Positions 1-11,336 of a DNA stretch of 64,000 nt are shown here, piece by piece (position 1 is the first letter of the stretch; the number at the start of each line of letters is the position of its first letter). The DNA comes from Tetracentron sinense (taxonomy: Eukaryota > Streptophyta > Magnoliopsida > Trochodendrales > Trochodendraceae): assembly GCA_015143295.1 (NCBI GenBank), contig CM026557.1:22043760-22107759 (forward strand). The letters are read 5' to 3'. Under the pieces are notes generated by a model. That model was not told the origin of the DNA. It saw only the letters and a list, made by a program, of their open reading frames with translations, and searched no databases. Made by a program: the position numbers and the translations under genes.

Positions 1-457
1 TTAAGACTGCTAATTGTAATGTTGAAGTGGCGGTCAATGATCTCTTTTATCTTTCATCCTATAGGAAGGTGGAGGATTTTTATGGTTCGTCAGCACGAAG
101 CTGAAGCTGAAGCTGAAGCTGAAGCTGAAGCTGAGGCTAGGCTCAATATTTCCTTCACCTCAGGCTCATATTTTAGCCCAAGAGGACAATTGCCATCACA
201 CAAGTCCAAACGACCCCAAAAATCCAAGTTTGTACCTAGCGATGTCTACTGATTTTCCTAGCTGTGAATGCCAATATTGCCAAGCAGGTTATCCAAGATC
301 CTTCTGGTTCTGTGTGGTGATGAACAAGTATCAGTTTCACATCTCCTGTTATCTTGCCCGTGGCCCATTGTTTGGTTTGGGCCTCCTCCGAAAATCCGGG
401 TTCCTATTTCGGAGCCTCCCCATTTCGCCTTAATTTTGAGACATAACAATAGGAAAA
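1..457. other. 3' flank of the aldehyde oxidase gene, no gene recognised
   Basis: I find no gene family signature here. The short ORFs overlap on both strands and look like chance frames. The only clear structure is a hexanucleotide repeat near 97-138. Confidence 0.5.
97..138. repeat. GAAGCT hexanucleotide microsatellite, 7 units
   Basis: Six perfect GAAGCT units are followed by one variant (GAGGCT). In one plus frame it reads as an Ala-Glu run, but no recognisable protein surrounds it. Confidence 0.9.
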
Positions 458-463
458 TTTATT
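458..463 (-). promoter_or_regulatory. candidate polyadenylation signal of the aldehyde oxidase gene
   Basis: AATAAA on the minus strand, about 170 bases downstream of the stop codon in exon 10. This is a plausible distance for a plant near-upstream element. It is inferred from position only. Confidence 0.4.
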
Positions 464-633
464 TCATTTTAATAATAAAGTGATCTATATCTTTAAAACA
501 AGAAGCTCTTTGATTTCAGGAGATGATCAATGTAACTAATACAATCTTTATGCATGTCCACAAAAACACTAGCCAACCATGCACATTATTCAAATATGAT
601 CTACAGTATACAAATTAACGAGCTAACATTTCT

Positions 634-848
634 TTAATGACTAAGCAGGCTTTGTAAATACCTCTCTACGTTGTCCAATCCACAAAGCTCCTTGACAACA
701 GGCATGGTTGCAGGGACCTCTAACTGGAATAACGAATGAGAAGCATCTGATCCACTCCAAGAGAAAAACTCTTTCCTGGCTTCTTTAATGGCTGCTCTTG
801 TTGCACAGTGAACTGATACTGCTAGAAGTAATGGTGGCTCCCCAGAGG
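634..848 (-). CDS. AO: aldehyde oxidase exon 10 (C-terminus, catalytic Glu)
   Basis: Begins with the split Ala codon and SGEPPLLLAVSVHCATR, and ends PVVKELCGLDNVERYLQSLLSH then stop. The glutamate in SGEPP matches the catalytic base of the xanthine oxidase family. The acceptor is TTGTGCAG. The C-terminus is slightly longer than the usual family end after ERYLQ. Confidence 0.93.
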
Positions 849-1400
849 CTGCACAAAAAAGAGTCAATTAACCCGAGAGATATCAAAGAAAATTTACTAG
901 TAATCTTGCTCATGTTGGATAATGATATATGGTAGTGTGGTTACACTATTTGTGTGTATTCAAATCATCATCATCACTAAGTTTCTTTTACCAACTATTT
1001 TGGGTCAGCAACTGAATCCTGTTCTGTCATTCCAATCTATCTAGAGCTACATCTTCTGTTACATGTGAATGATTTCAAATATTTTATTTATTAATAAAAG
1101 GATGATATATGGATCAAAAGAGGAAGTACAAGGCAAATGGATATGTAGGCAACCCCATGCAGGTTAAGCTCCACTAGGTTAGAAAATTAGGTTAGTTTCC
1201 ATTTTGTCAATTGCTTGCTAATATGATTTATTTCTTATCTTAGATAGTTTCTTGAATTTGGCATGCACATGACATTTTGGGTGAAAGACAATTGTTTTAG
1301 CATATTTCCTTCTTTACCTTGTCACCATTTCAGCATGTTTCTATGTTACTCTAACATGATTATCTAAATAGCATGTTATTAAATTACAAAGTTCCATTAA

Positions 1401-1858
1401 GAGCATTCCTAGCAGCCTCATCAAATTTTACTCACCAAAATAGCCAAAACTCACTTTTTTCTATTTTGGCTATCCACTTTTTTAAAACACTCCCAGGAAC
1501 CTCACCAATTTAACAAAAAAAGAAGGGAGAGAGAGACATTATTTTATTATTTGTGTGGGAATATTTGTGTGGGAAAACAAAAAAGGAATGGAGATAGAAA
1601 TATTATTTTATTTATTTGTGTGGGACCACAATAAAGGAAGGGAGAGAGACATTATTCTATTATTTGTGTGGGACCACAAAAAGGAAGGGAGAGATGAAGA
1701 TTTGGTTTGGTGAGTGTACAGCACTCACAAGTTTGGTGAGTACTGTACACTCTTCAAACCAAAATGGTTATTTTGAAGAGGCTGCTGGAGACCCCTTTTT
1801 ACAATTTTTAGTGTTTTGGCTCACCAAAACACATTTGGTGAGGCTGCTAGGAATGCTC
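1401..1858. mobile_element. Harbinger/Tourist-like MITE in intron 9
   Basis: Terminal inverted repeats GAGCATTCCTAGCAGCCTCA (left) and its near-perfect complement (right) are flanked by TAA at 1398-1400 and 1859-1861, the 3-base target duplication of PIF/Harbinger elements. The 458-base body has no transposase. Its interior carries three variants of a segment ending TTATTTGTGTGGGA. Confidence 0.88.
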
Positions 1859-2899
1859 TAAGGTTTCCATTTGTTTAATTCGGATTTTGGAAGTAGGTAA
1901 CAACCTTTAGTGGATGTTTAAGGGTATCTAACTCGTTCCCTTAAACATAAATGAATCTCTTAGCTAGATTTCTAATTCTAGACTTTGTCTTATCCACTAA
2001 ATTTAGGTTTCCTATTTTCCCTCAAAATTAGAATAAGTGGCTACTCTCAATTTTTGTACGTTATCATTATTCCTTATTAGGGTTTTTCCCAATTTGGAAT
2101 GACGCTAAATTCTATGTTCACAAATCCCTCCTCAACGGAATGGGCCCACACCACCTATCCTCCCAAAACTTACCATCTACGCCATTCCCCACTCCAAACC
2201 TGATATGCTTCTTAAAGGCGGCAGGCCATTGGTGATAGCCCTCCACAGACTATCACCATAGGGAGATTTCAACACAAGAGGGTCACACATGGAATCTTGA
2301 CCATACTTGGACACCATTACACATCACCATAGACCACTACCAATCCACATCCTCTTCGGCTTTCCCCTCTTTAAGAGCCTTAAAGTTCCACCATAGAACT
2401 TCTAAATGTTACTATAATTGATCTGTACATATCCAAACCATTTAAGTTGACTCCCCTTTATTTTATCACATATTGGGGCTATTACCCAAGTCCCTAGAAT
2501 GTTTTCATTTATGAGCTTGTGTTTCCTACTCTATCCACTCAACATCCTCATCAGGACGACAATGATCATTCTATGATCATACCGTCTTTTGACTGTCCAA
2601 CATTTTCTCATAAAGCATAGTGAATATTATTTATGTATTATTCAATTTTCCTTTTGGTTTGATCCGTATGTGTATGTTAAATAGCACTACAAAACCACAT
2701 CTCCCCTTCGGCTACCTATATCTCCCTCCTTATGAATGTTCAAATTGAGAAAACGGAAATGCTCTCTATTGGACACCGATCTTAGCTAGTACATCACTAT
2801 TTGTTTCCTCACTATAGTTGCTGAAGGAAGAGCTGAGCTCATTAAAGAGGAAGCCCAAAAAAATTTCAGATTTTCGGTTATGGATCAACTTGGACCCAT
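1859..2899. other. intron 9 sequence, no gene recognised
   Basis: AT-rich intronic DNA between the MITE and the first copia element. I see no coding signature. Confidence 0.5.
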
Positions 2900-2904
2900 A
2901 TAGG

Positions 2905-3129
2905 TGGAAGAATTAATTGGATCTCCATACCCTTTGATGTGTTCTCTTTGTACTATATAAACACTTTCAGTAACTCATTTACAGTTGTTACATTTGATGG
3001 ATAACAGAGATTCAAAAGAGAGGATAAAACTTTATCTAAAGATAAGTTTTATCTTGAGAGAGTCCTGAGAGATTGGAGAGTCCTGATCTTATGTGGCTCT
3101 TGAGAGTCTTGAACGAGAGTTATCTAACA
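2905..3129 (-). repeat. 3' LTR of copia element 1
   Basis: About 225 bases, nearly identical to 4337-4559. It ends in CTAACA, and the adjoining sequence reads on the minus strand as CTTGAAGGGGTG, a polypurine tract. Confidence 0.88.
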
Positions 3130-3230
3130 CACCCCTTCAAGCTTATGGTGGCTGAAACATGAGTTTAGCCTTGAGATGGTGGAATTGTTTCTTAGAGAGC
3201 CCCTTGGTAAGAGTACCCGTTGTTTGGTGA

Positions 3231-3460
3231 CATAGTGACAAAGTTGGGGTTGTTTTTGGAAAAAATTGGGAAAGATAACAAATAAATTAAATAAATATAA
3301 AAATATACCGAACAACATAAGTAGTTTTTTTGCCAAATTTGGAAATAATTTGGGAATAATTCACGAATATTCGTGAATAATTCGGAGAATAATTTGGCAA
3401 ACTAAAAATGGGCGAATAATTTGTGAATTTTTTTTAAAAACAGAGTTTTTTGTTACAGTG
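3231..3460. mobile_element. small hAT-like MITE inside copia element 1
   Basis: It interrupts the RNase H region of element 1. Its ends CATAGTGACAAA and CACTGTAACAAA (complement of the right end) are similar inverted repeats, flanked by TTGGTGA at 3224-3230 and 3461-3467. The interior around 3329-3402 forms a long imperfect hairpin running from TTTGCCAAATT to AATTTGGCAAA. The 7-base duplication is one short of the 8 usual for hAT, so the superfamily is tentative. Confidence 0.6.
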
Positions 3461-3467
3461 TTGGTGA

Positions 3468-4269
3468 AGGGTTGAAACGAACAAGACGCAAATATCTCCC
3501 ATCATAATCCTTTCTCTAATAAAGTGATAATCAATTTCTATGTATTTGCTTTGGGCATGAAACACTGGGTTAGTTATCATGTAGGTGGCACTACTATTGT
3601 CACAGTATAAGAGAGAGGGTCCAAGGTCCCTGAAAACTGAGCGAATCCATAATACTTCAGCAATTGTAACGAGGGCACGGTACTCAGCTTCAACTGTGGA
3701 TCTTGAAACCGTCGGTTGCTTCTTGGATGCCCATGCGATGAGGTTAGATCCAAGATAAACACAGTATGCGCTTGTTGATCTTCTATCATCTAGGTTTCCA
3801 GCCCAGTCAGCATCCGAATAAGCCGAAATTTGGAGTGAAGAGCAAGGTTGAAGAAAGAGACCTTGCCCTAAGGTGCTCTTGATGTAGCGTAACTGTGTAG
3901 GATACGCTTTGTAGATACAAAAGGAATGTCAGTTGGGCGATGTATAAAGAGGGATACATGATGTACCGCAAAGGCGATGTCCACACTTGTGATGGTGAGA
4001 TATTGCAAAGCACCAACCAATTGACGGTAAATCAAGGGCTCAGTCAAGGCCGTACCTTGATGGAGGGAGAGCTTGGTTCCAGTGGGTGCTGGAGTGGAGC
4101 ATAGTTTAGCTCCAGTTAACCTGAATTTAGTATGTAGATCCAAAGCATATGTGGATTGTGTAAGGGAGGGAACACCGTCCTTGAATGATGCCTCAATACC
4201 GAGAAAATGAAGGCATCCCAAGTCTTTAATCTCGAATGCTTGCCCCAATCGAGAGATGGACTTTTGCAT
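3468..4269 (-). pseudogene. copia reverse transcriptase C-terminus and RNase H remnant
   Basis: On the minus strand, 4269-3868 reads as the end of a copia reverse transcriptase: FEIKDLGCLHFLGIE, then RQLVGALQYLT. The frame then breaks. RNase H-type residues follow in other frames, for example a SNLIAWASKKQPTVSRST-like stretch across 3760-3680. The upstream catalytic half of the polymerase is absent because of the element's internal deletion. It is not functional. Confidence 0.8.
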
Positions 4270-4324
4270 GTAGGATGAACTGCTCCCTGTGAGATCGAAG
4301 CAGCATTTTGTTTAGGAGTCTCGG

Positions 4325-4336
4325 GCTCTGATACCA
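4325..4336 (-). other. primer-binding site of copia element 1 (tRNA-Met)
   Basis: TGGTATCAGAGC on the minus strand, directly adjoining the 5' LTR that starts at 4337. This is the usual plant copia initiator-tRNA primer site. Confidence 0.9.
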
Positions 4337-4559
4337 TGAAGAATTAATTGGATCTCGATACCATTTGATGAGTTCTCTTTGTATTATATAAACACTTTCA
4401 GTAACTCATTTACAGTTGTTACATTCGACGGACAACAGAGATTCAAAAGAGAGGATAAAGCTTTATCTAGAGATAAGATTTATCTTGAGAGAGTCCTGAG
4501 AGATAGGAGAGTCCTGATCTTCTGTGGCTCTTGAGAGTCTGGAATGAGAGTTGTCTAAC
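4337..4559 (-). repeat. 5' LTR of copia element 1 (last base at 11342)
   Basis: Pairs with 2905-3129. It is interrupted after CTAAC by element 2. The final A of the LTR is at 11342, after the duplicated CTAAC. Confidence 0.88.
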
Positions 4560-6075
4560 TGTAAAGTCCATGTTTTTGTATTGGCATATTCCGGTGTCAA
4601 AACAAGTGAGTCTAGGTGTCTAGGAGTGGTTCTTGTGTCATTGCCGTCAAGCATCCACGACAAGTGAAGTTGAAGCGCGTTGAAAAATCGCTTGATCCAC
4701 TCGGATGATCATTTCCTTCATAGGATGGTAAGTGACCTAAATACCATACTAGCATAGGTGGGATTTGACCTAGAATTATCCTAACATGATGCCTTAGGTG
4801 GTAAGTGACCTAGACTAACCATACGGACCCTAGGTGATGATAAACAGTGCAAAACTTGTTTTAAATTCTGAAATTTTTCAAAAAACCAAGGTTGCTTGTT
4901 TTGAGCGTATCTCACAAACCGTAGCTCGGATTTTAGTCCATAATATGTCAAAACGACCGTGTCGAAAAGAGATACAACTTTTGTGAAGGGTGCGAGACCC
5001 AAAAACGAAGTTTGAAATTCGGGTTGGCACCTCAAGGTTGACCCTGACCATTTTGGGTCGACCCTAGGTATAGCAAAATTTGTATGGTGTTTTTTGGCAG
5101 AGAGTAGTGTTTGTGAGGGTCGACCCTGAGGACCATCCGGTCGACCGAAAGGCACCATCCGGTCGACCGAATGTGCCCCATGGGTCGACCTTGATATGGG
5201 ATTTTTTCCAAATCCAGTTTTTTGCTAATTTAGCTATTTTGGCACTTTCCTTCTTGGGTTTTAGCAACTTCTAAACCATGTTTTTGATTCCCTATAAAGC
5301 TAGAACCCTTCCACTTTGTGGGAAACAGCTTAGGGAATGTGTGGAGAGGGTAAGTGTCTCTAGAGGTCATGAAACCTATGGAACATATTGTTCTCCTCCC
5401 CTTTTGTTAGTGCATAAAACCTAGAGTTTACAAGCCAAAAGTTCCAATATTACTTGTTTGAACTTGTGCATTGAAGGAGTCCATCTAGGTGATGATTCTT
5501 ATCAAACCATTAACCCGTTCTGGATAGAACACCTTGGCCGAAGTATTCCGGAGTCTTTGCGAAGGAGATCGATCCGAAAAGGATTGTGGTAGAGTGATTT
5601 GGTCGGTGGAATCCAAAGCCGTCATTGATGGAGATCGAACGGAACATCGTGGACTATTTTCGAGACACAAAGAGAAGTACAAGCGGCTGCGGTTGATCAC
5701 GTGACTTGTGAGTACGTGATGACTTTTCGAGGCGTGGAGGACTAAGAACTGAAGGATTGTGGTGTCGAGTCCGAAGGAGTCAAGTTCGAGTCTTGTAAGT
5801 TCTTGTTTACTTTGTCTTAGTAGGTTCTCATGACTGGACTAGGTCTCCTGGTTTTTCCTAGGAAGGGTTTCCACGTAAAAATCCTTGTGTTGTGGTTTGC
5901 TTGGTTTTCCTTATTCCGCACTTAAAGTACATCATCTCTTAAGTTAATAACTTAATTGTTAAAAACATAAAAATGGTAGATAGGCTTATAGGAAAACCGA
6001 TCCATCCCCTTATCTTGTGAGATTCTCAACTCAAACATTGAATTGAGGTTCACCGAATTTAATTTAGATTTTTCA
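4560..6075 (+). repeat. 5' LTR of copia element 2
   Basis: 1516 bases, close match to 9839-11336 apart from a small indel near 5030-5055 and scattered substitutions. It contains five GTCGAC-centred palindromes between 5055 and 5190. Confidence 0.9.
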
Positions 6076-6076
6076 A

Positions 6077-6089
6077 TTAGTATCAGAGC
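6077..6089 (+). other. primer-binding site of copia element 2
   Basis: TTAGTATCAGAGC just inside the left LTR. It matches the tRNA-Met site TGGTATCAGAGC with one mismatch in the 12-base core. Confidence 0.75.
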
Positions 6090-6132
6090 ATGTTCACTTA
6101 CTTTTTAGTGTGATCTTATCTCATTCTTTTCG

Positions 6133-8058
6133 GTGAATATGAATCTCCAAAGAGAGGGAGGATCCATTTCTTGTCCCCCATTATTTGATGAGAATAATTA
6201 TGCCTATTGGAAAGCTCGAATGAGAGCGTTTCTTAAATCATTGGACGAGAGAGTATGGTTCTTCATTGAACAAGGTTGGACCCATTCAACAAAGACCATA
6301 AATGACCAGACCATCCCTAAACCTTCTTCTAAATGGATCAATGTAGAGCTTGAGAGTTGTAGATGAAATAGTAAGGGTCTAAATGCAATCTTCGCTGCTA
6401 TCACACTCGAAGAATTTCGACGTATTTCTACATGTGACACTTTGAAAGAGGCATGGGACATTCTTCAAATTACCCATGAAGGGACTACAACTGTCAAGAT
6501 CTCCAAACTTCAATTACTGACCTCTAAGTTTGAAAAGTTGATGATGGATGATAATAAAACTTTTGATAGTTTTTATGCCAATCTGAGTGACATTGTCAAT
6601 TCTAGTTTCAATCTAGGAGAAAGAATTCCAGAGTCTAAAATTGTGAGAAAAATTTTGAGATCTCTACCTGAGAGATTTCGATCGAAGGTTACCGCCATCG
6701 AGGAGAGCAAAAATGTTGATGCTCTCAAACTTGAAGAGTTGGTTGGTTCTCTCCAAACCTATGAGTTAAATCTGAATCCATCTAAGAAACCAAAATCCAT
6801 TGCCTTGAAGTCCGTCAAGGAATCTAAAGATGGCTCAGATAATGACTCTAAGGATGAAGAAGAGTTGGCTTTGTTTGCAAAGAAATTCAGAAAATTTTTG
6901 AAACTTAATAAGAGATTTAATCCGAAAAGACAAAAATCTTTTGAAAAGCCCAAGTCCAAGCACTTTGAAAACAAGAAACATTTTAAAAGTGTGGACAAGA
7001 AATCCCAAGGTGTTCAATGCTATGAATGCCAAGGCTACGGCCATATTGCCGCTGAGTGCTCTAATAAGAAAAGATTTAAGGGCAAGGCAAGGGATGTCAG
7101 TGAATCTGAATCTGAGGAATCAGATAGTTCTTCTTGTGAGGAGACTAGGGGTTATATGGCTTTCACTGCATCCTTATCTGGGATTGAGAAATCTTCTTCA
7201 AATGCTGTGAGTAACCAACACTGTAATGATGGTGAGGAGGATGATGAGAGTCAGAATGACTCTGATACTGAGGGAGACCTTGAGGCAGCCTATGATGAAC
7301 TATTTCAGGAATGCCTAAAGTTGAAAAATGTTCAATTTTCCATGACCAAAAAGATCAAATCTATTAAAATGGAAAAAGGTTCCTTAGACCAAGTGGCTTC
7401 AGGGTTGAGAGCTCTTGTGTCACAGCTTGAGGAAGAGAAGGCTTCCCTCCTTGCCAAGACTCAGCTATTTGAATCTAATTTACATGTTTGTCTTGATGAA
7501 AAGACAAGTCTTGAAATCAAGTTGGCTAAACTTGAGCAAAACCAGAGGTGTGGAGATGTGAAAGGAACTCCATCCACCTCGAACACTGAGCCTGGTGCTA
7601 AAAGGCGCCCTCCTGCTAAAGGGAAAGACCCTTCTATTCAGAAATTCTTTCCTACATGTCATAACTGTGGTGTGAAGGGTCATATTAAGCCTCGGTGTCC
7701 TAAACTTCGAAGAATGCCCAATCATGGTTTTGAAAACCAAAACTTTAATGAGTATCTTCAAAGGAGAGTTGAGGTCCTAGTGGAGAAGTCTAGGAGTTTG
7801 TGTGAAGATGTGATGAAAATTGCTCACAACTCTAGATAGTGGCATGGTCATGACACTCCTTATGCTAGATATAAAGGAGGTAACAGGGAGAACCAGAATG
7901 CCCACCATAACTCTAGGACTCAATCCTGGAAAAGGAAGAATAGGAGGAAGAGGCAAAAGGTCATACCTACCTCAACTGAAACGGTTAGAGACCATAGGGT
8001 CAATCAAACTTCTAAAACCGTTTGGGTGAGAAAAGAAGACCTGAAGGGCTTTACTTAG
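6133..8058 (+). pseudogene. copia gag polyprotein with two in-frame stops and two zinc knuckles
   Basis: One frame runs 6133-8058, interrupted by TGA at 6364-6366 and TAG at 7837-7839. The N-terminus (FDENNYAYWKARM) matches the DUF4219-type start of plant copia gag. The middle (EAWDILQ ... SKIVRKILRSLPERF) matches the UBN2 gag domain. Two canonical CCHC knuckles, CYECQGYGHIAAEC (about 7018) and CHNCGVKGHIKPRC (about 7657), bind nucleic acid in gag proteins. They lie about 210 residues apart, separated by an acidic, Ser-rich and coiled-coil-like stretch, instead of being close together. Beyond the TAG the frame stays open through a basic region to KTVWVRKEDLKGFT. No protease or polymerase follows. 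Confidence 0.85.
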
Positions 8059-9838
8059 CCCGTGCCTGTCATAGCCTAGGGTGTGCTGTTAGTGATATAT
8101 CTTATCCTAGTGCTATGCTATCTGTGTATACTAGTATGCTTTTTCTTTTTACTAGTGTTTATTTGCTTTGGTATGTTTTTCTGTTTTCCTTATTTTGAAA
8201 AATCCAAAAACATTAAAAAACCATAAAATCCAAAAAGATTTTTTTCATGTTGCCCTTGTTTGACTTACATGATCTGCATTCCTTGTGTGATCTTTATTTC
8301 TATACTTGTCTAGGGTTGAACATGAATTTGTTGTTGATTGAGGATATATCACCTTCATAGTCTCTTGGTTAGGCTGAAAATTAGACCGATTTTATCTTGA
8401 ATAGGTAGAGACTTATTCATGTGTGTATGCTTTACAAATTTCACATGCACTTTGACTGATTCTATTGAGAGGTCCATTTTCCAATCTGTAGGTGTATGAC
8501 TTATCCCTTAAGTGTGACCTTGGATGACCAATCTAGAATGACCATATTTGTTAGTCATCCCCATTTTGTGTATCCTCCATGAGCTTAATTTGTTGCAATG
8601 AAAAGGGCTACCTACTAGGATAATGTGAAAGTCACTATTGGATGCAAATAGTATGAAATGGCTACCTAGGCGGACAGTAGGTATCTATCTGGGTCATTAG
8701 AGTGAAAGCCTCTGCTGCTAATAGCCAGGACTACCTACCTAGATAATGTGAAAGCCATCATTGCATGAAAAGATATGATCAGATAAAGATCATCAAAAGA
8801 AATCTTACAAAGTTTGGAGGTATTTGACCAAAAATAAAAGAAAACTAATGAGTCAAATAAAATGGATACAGGAGTACTAAAATGTAAAAAATCAGCATAT
8901 CTGGATCTAACTAGGTTTGATTTCTAAGATTTATGTCTTCAGGAGTCCTCTTAGTGGTTAATGTCATACCCTTGGAAAGGGAAAGAAACCTTGATCTAGT
9001 ATCTTGTTAGACCACTACTACACAAAATGCTTTATTTTTGAACTGTTCACTAAATGTGTCTAAGTGAATTGGCTATGCTTTAGCATTCCATGAGATTTAG
9101 TTAGATGGGTTTCCTCAATCGGACTAACTAATCATGTTCTTCATTGGATTTTTAATTTTAAATTACTACTGCTTGGAATGCTTTTGATGCATGTTTGTGT
9201 GGCACATGATATTTTTTGTAATATTTTTTGTGTGTGTTTCTTTCTTTTGGCATGGGTCTTTCTAGCATAGGTGCCATTTTTTTGGTGGTATCCTTGATCT
9301 TAGGGGGAGAAGATCAGGGTGAGTTGTTGAGGGGGAGTTCTGTGCTTGAGTTGTTGAGGGGGAGTTTGTGCTTTATATTTCTATCTCGTTCCCGGGTTTT
9401 TAGTCCCTCATTGTCTATTTTGATTGGTTGTACTGTGGTTGCCTTGATATTTCACTTTTGTTAAATTGGTATATTTTTTTTAATATTGGCTTCCTGCCTT
9501 CCTTTGGCAATTGTGCCAAAAAGGGGGAGAATGTTGGGGTAGTATTTCTCCCGTTCAGTACATTCTTTGCTTCACCTGTGATTACTTATTTTCATATTCC
9601 ACACATGCTTCACTAGGTATTTTGTTTTTGAGCATGTGCAGGTGCAAGGTTGCAGCAGACTGATTTTTCTTGGCAAGAGCTTAAGTGTCTTAAATTAAGA
9701 TGATTTGTCGATTGATGTCATGTAAGAGTGTTGGAGTCATGTAATGTCCTAATTCACCGTTTTGATGTGTTTGGGTGAGTTTGTGTCAAGTCATGTACTT
9801 CAGTTTGGTTTTGCCACGGAATTGCCAAAGGGAGAGAT
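8059..9838. other. non-coding internal region of copia element 2
   Basis: About 1.8 kb with no conserved polymerase motif in any frame. It has purine runs TTAGGGGGAGAAGATC (9300) and AAAAAGGGGGAGAATG (9519) and ends in the polypurine tract before the 3' LTR. It probably replaces the deleted pol region. Confidence 0.7.
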
Positions 9839-11336
9839 TGTAAAGTCCATGTTTTTGTATTGGCATATTCCGGTGTCAAAACAAGTGAGTCTAGGTGTCT
9901 AGGAGTGGTTCTTGTGTCATTGCCGTCAAGCATCCACGACAAGTGAAGTTGAAGCACGTTGAAAAATCGCTTGATCCACTCGGATGATCATTTCCTTCAT
10001 AGGATGGTAAGTGACCTAGATACCATACTACCATAGGTGGGATTTGACTTAAAATTATCCTAACATGATGCCTTAGGTGGTAAGTAACCTAGACTAACCA
10101 TACGGACCCTAGGTGATGAGATAAACAGTGCAAAACTTGTTTTAAATTCTGAAATTTTTCAAAAAACCAAGGTTGCTTGTTTTGAGCGTATCTCACAAAC
10201 CGTAGCTCGGATTTTACTCCATAATATGTCAAAACGACAACGTCGAAAAGAGCTACAACTTTTGTGAAGGGTGCAACACCCAAAAACGAAGTTTGAAATT
10301 CGGGTTGATTTTGGGTCGACCCTGGGTATAGCAAAATTTGTTTGGTGTTTTTTGGCAGAGAGTAGTGTTTGTGAGGGTCGACCCTGAGGACCATCCAGTC
10401 GACCGAAAGGCACCATTCGGTCGACCGAATGTGCCCCATGGGTCGACCCTGATATGGGATTTTTTCCAAATCCGGTTTTTTGCTAATTTAGCTATTTTGG
10501 CACTTTCCTTCTTGGGTTTTAGCAACTTCTAAACCATGTTTTTGATTCCCTATAAAGCTAGAACCCTTCCAGTTCGTGGGAAACAACTTAGGGAGTGTGT
10601 GGAGAGAGTTTTTAAGTGTCTCCAGAGGTCATGAAACCTATGGAACATATTGTTCTCCTCCCCTTTTGTTAGTGCATAAAACCTAGAGTTTACAAGCCAA
10701 AAGTTCCAATATTGCTTGTTTGGACTTGTGCAATGAAGGAGTCCATCTAGGTGATGATTCTTATCAAACCATCAACCCGTTCTGGATAGAACACCTTGGC
10801 CGGAGTATTTCGGAGCCTTTGCGAAGGAGATCGATCCGAAAATGATCGTGGTAGAGTGATTTGGTCGGTGGAATCCGAAGCCGTCATTGACGGAGATCGA
10901 TCGGAAGATCGTGGACTATTTTCGAGACACAAAGAGAAGTACAAGCGGTTGCGGTTGATCACGGGACTTGTGAGTACGTGATGACTTTTCGAGGCGTGGA
11001 GGACTAAGAACTGAATGATTGTGGTGTCGAGTCCGAAGGAGTCAAGTTCGAGTCTTGTAAGTTCTTGTTTACTTTGTCTTAATGGATTCTCATGGTTGGA
11101 CTAGGTCCCGTGGTTTTTCCCGGATGGGTTTTCACGTAAAAATCCTTGTGTTGTGGTTTGCTTGGTTTTCCTTATTCCGCACTTAAAGTACATCATCTCT
11201 TAAGTTAATAACTTAATTGTTAAAAACATAAAAAGGGTAGATAGACTTACAGGAAAACCGATCCATCCCCTTATCTTGTGAGATTCTCAACTCAAACATT
11301 GAATTGAGGTTCACTGAATTTAATTTAGATTTTTCA
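9839..11336 (+). repeat. 3' LTR of copia element 2
   Basis: 1498 bases, partner of 4560-6075. It starts TGTAAAGTCC right after the purine tract and ends TTTTTCA before CTAAC. Confidence 0.9.

Larger units (their letters stand above)
4560..11336 (+). mobile_element. Ty1/copia element 2, gag-only, non-autonomous, nested in element 1
   Basis: Two 1.5 kb LTRs (4560-6075 and 9839-11336) begin TGTAAAGTCC and end TTTTTCA. They are flanked by the perfect 5-base duplication CTAAC at 4555-4559 and 11337-11341. A primer site (AGTATCAGAGC) follows the left LTR, and a purine tract AAAGGGAGAGAT precedes the right one. The internal 3.8 kb holds a gag frame but no integrase, reverse transcriptase or RNase H. 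A second purine-rich motif, AAAAAGGGGGAGAATG, near 9519 resembles the region downstream of pol in SIRE-type copia elements. It looks like a deletion derivative that would need trans-acting enzymes. Confidence 0.9.

Noticed and set aside
5064-5274. Frames on both strands at 4781-5274 and the matching ones at 10089-10532
   Set aside because: They are the same LTR sequence read twice (5' and 3' LTR of copia element 2), overlapping on both strands with palindromic content. They are not genes.
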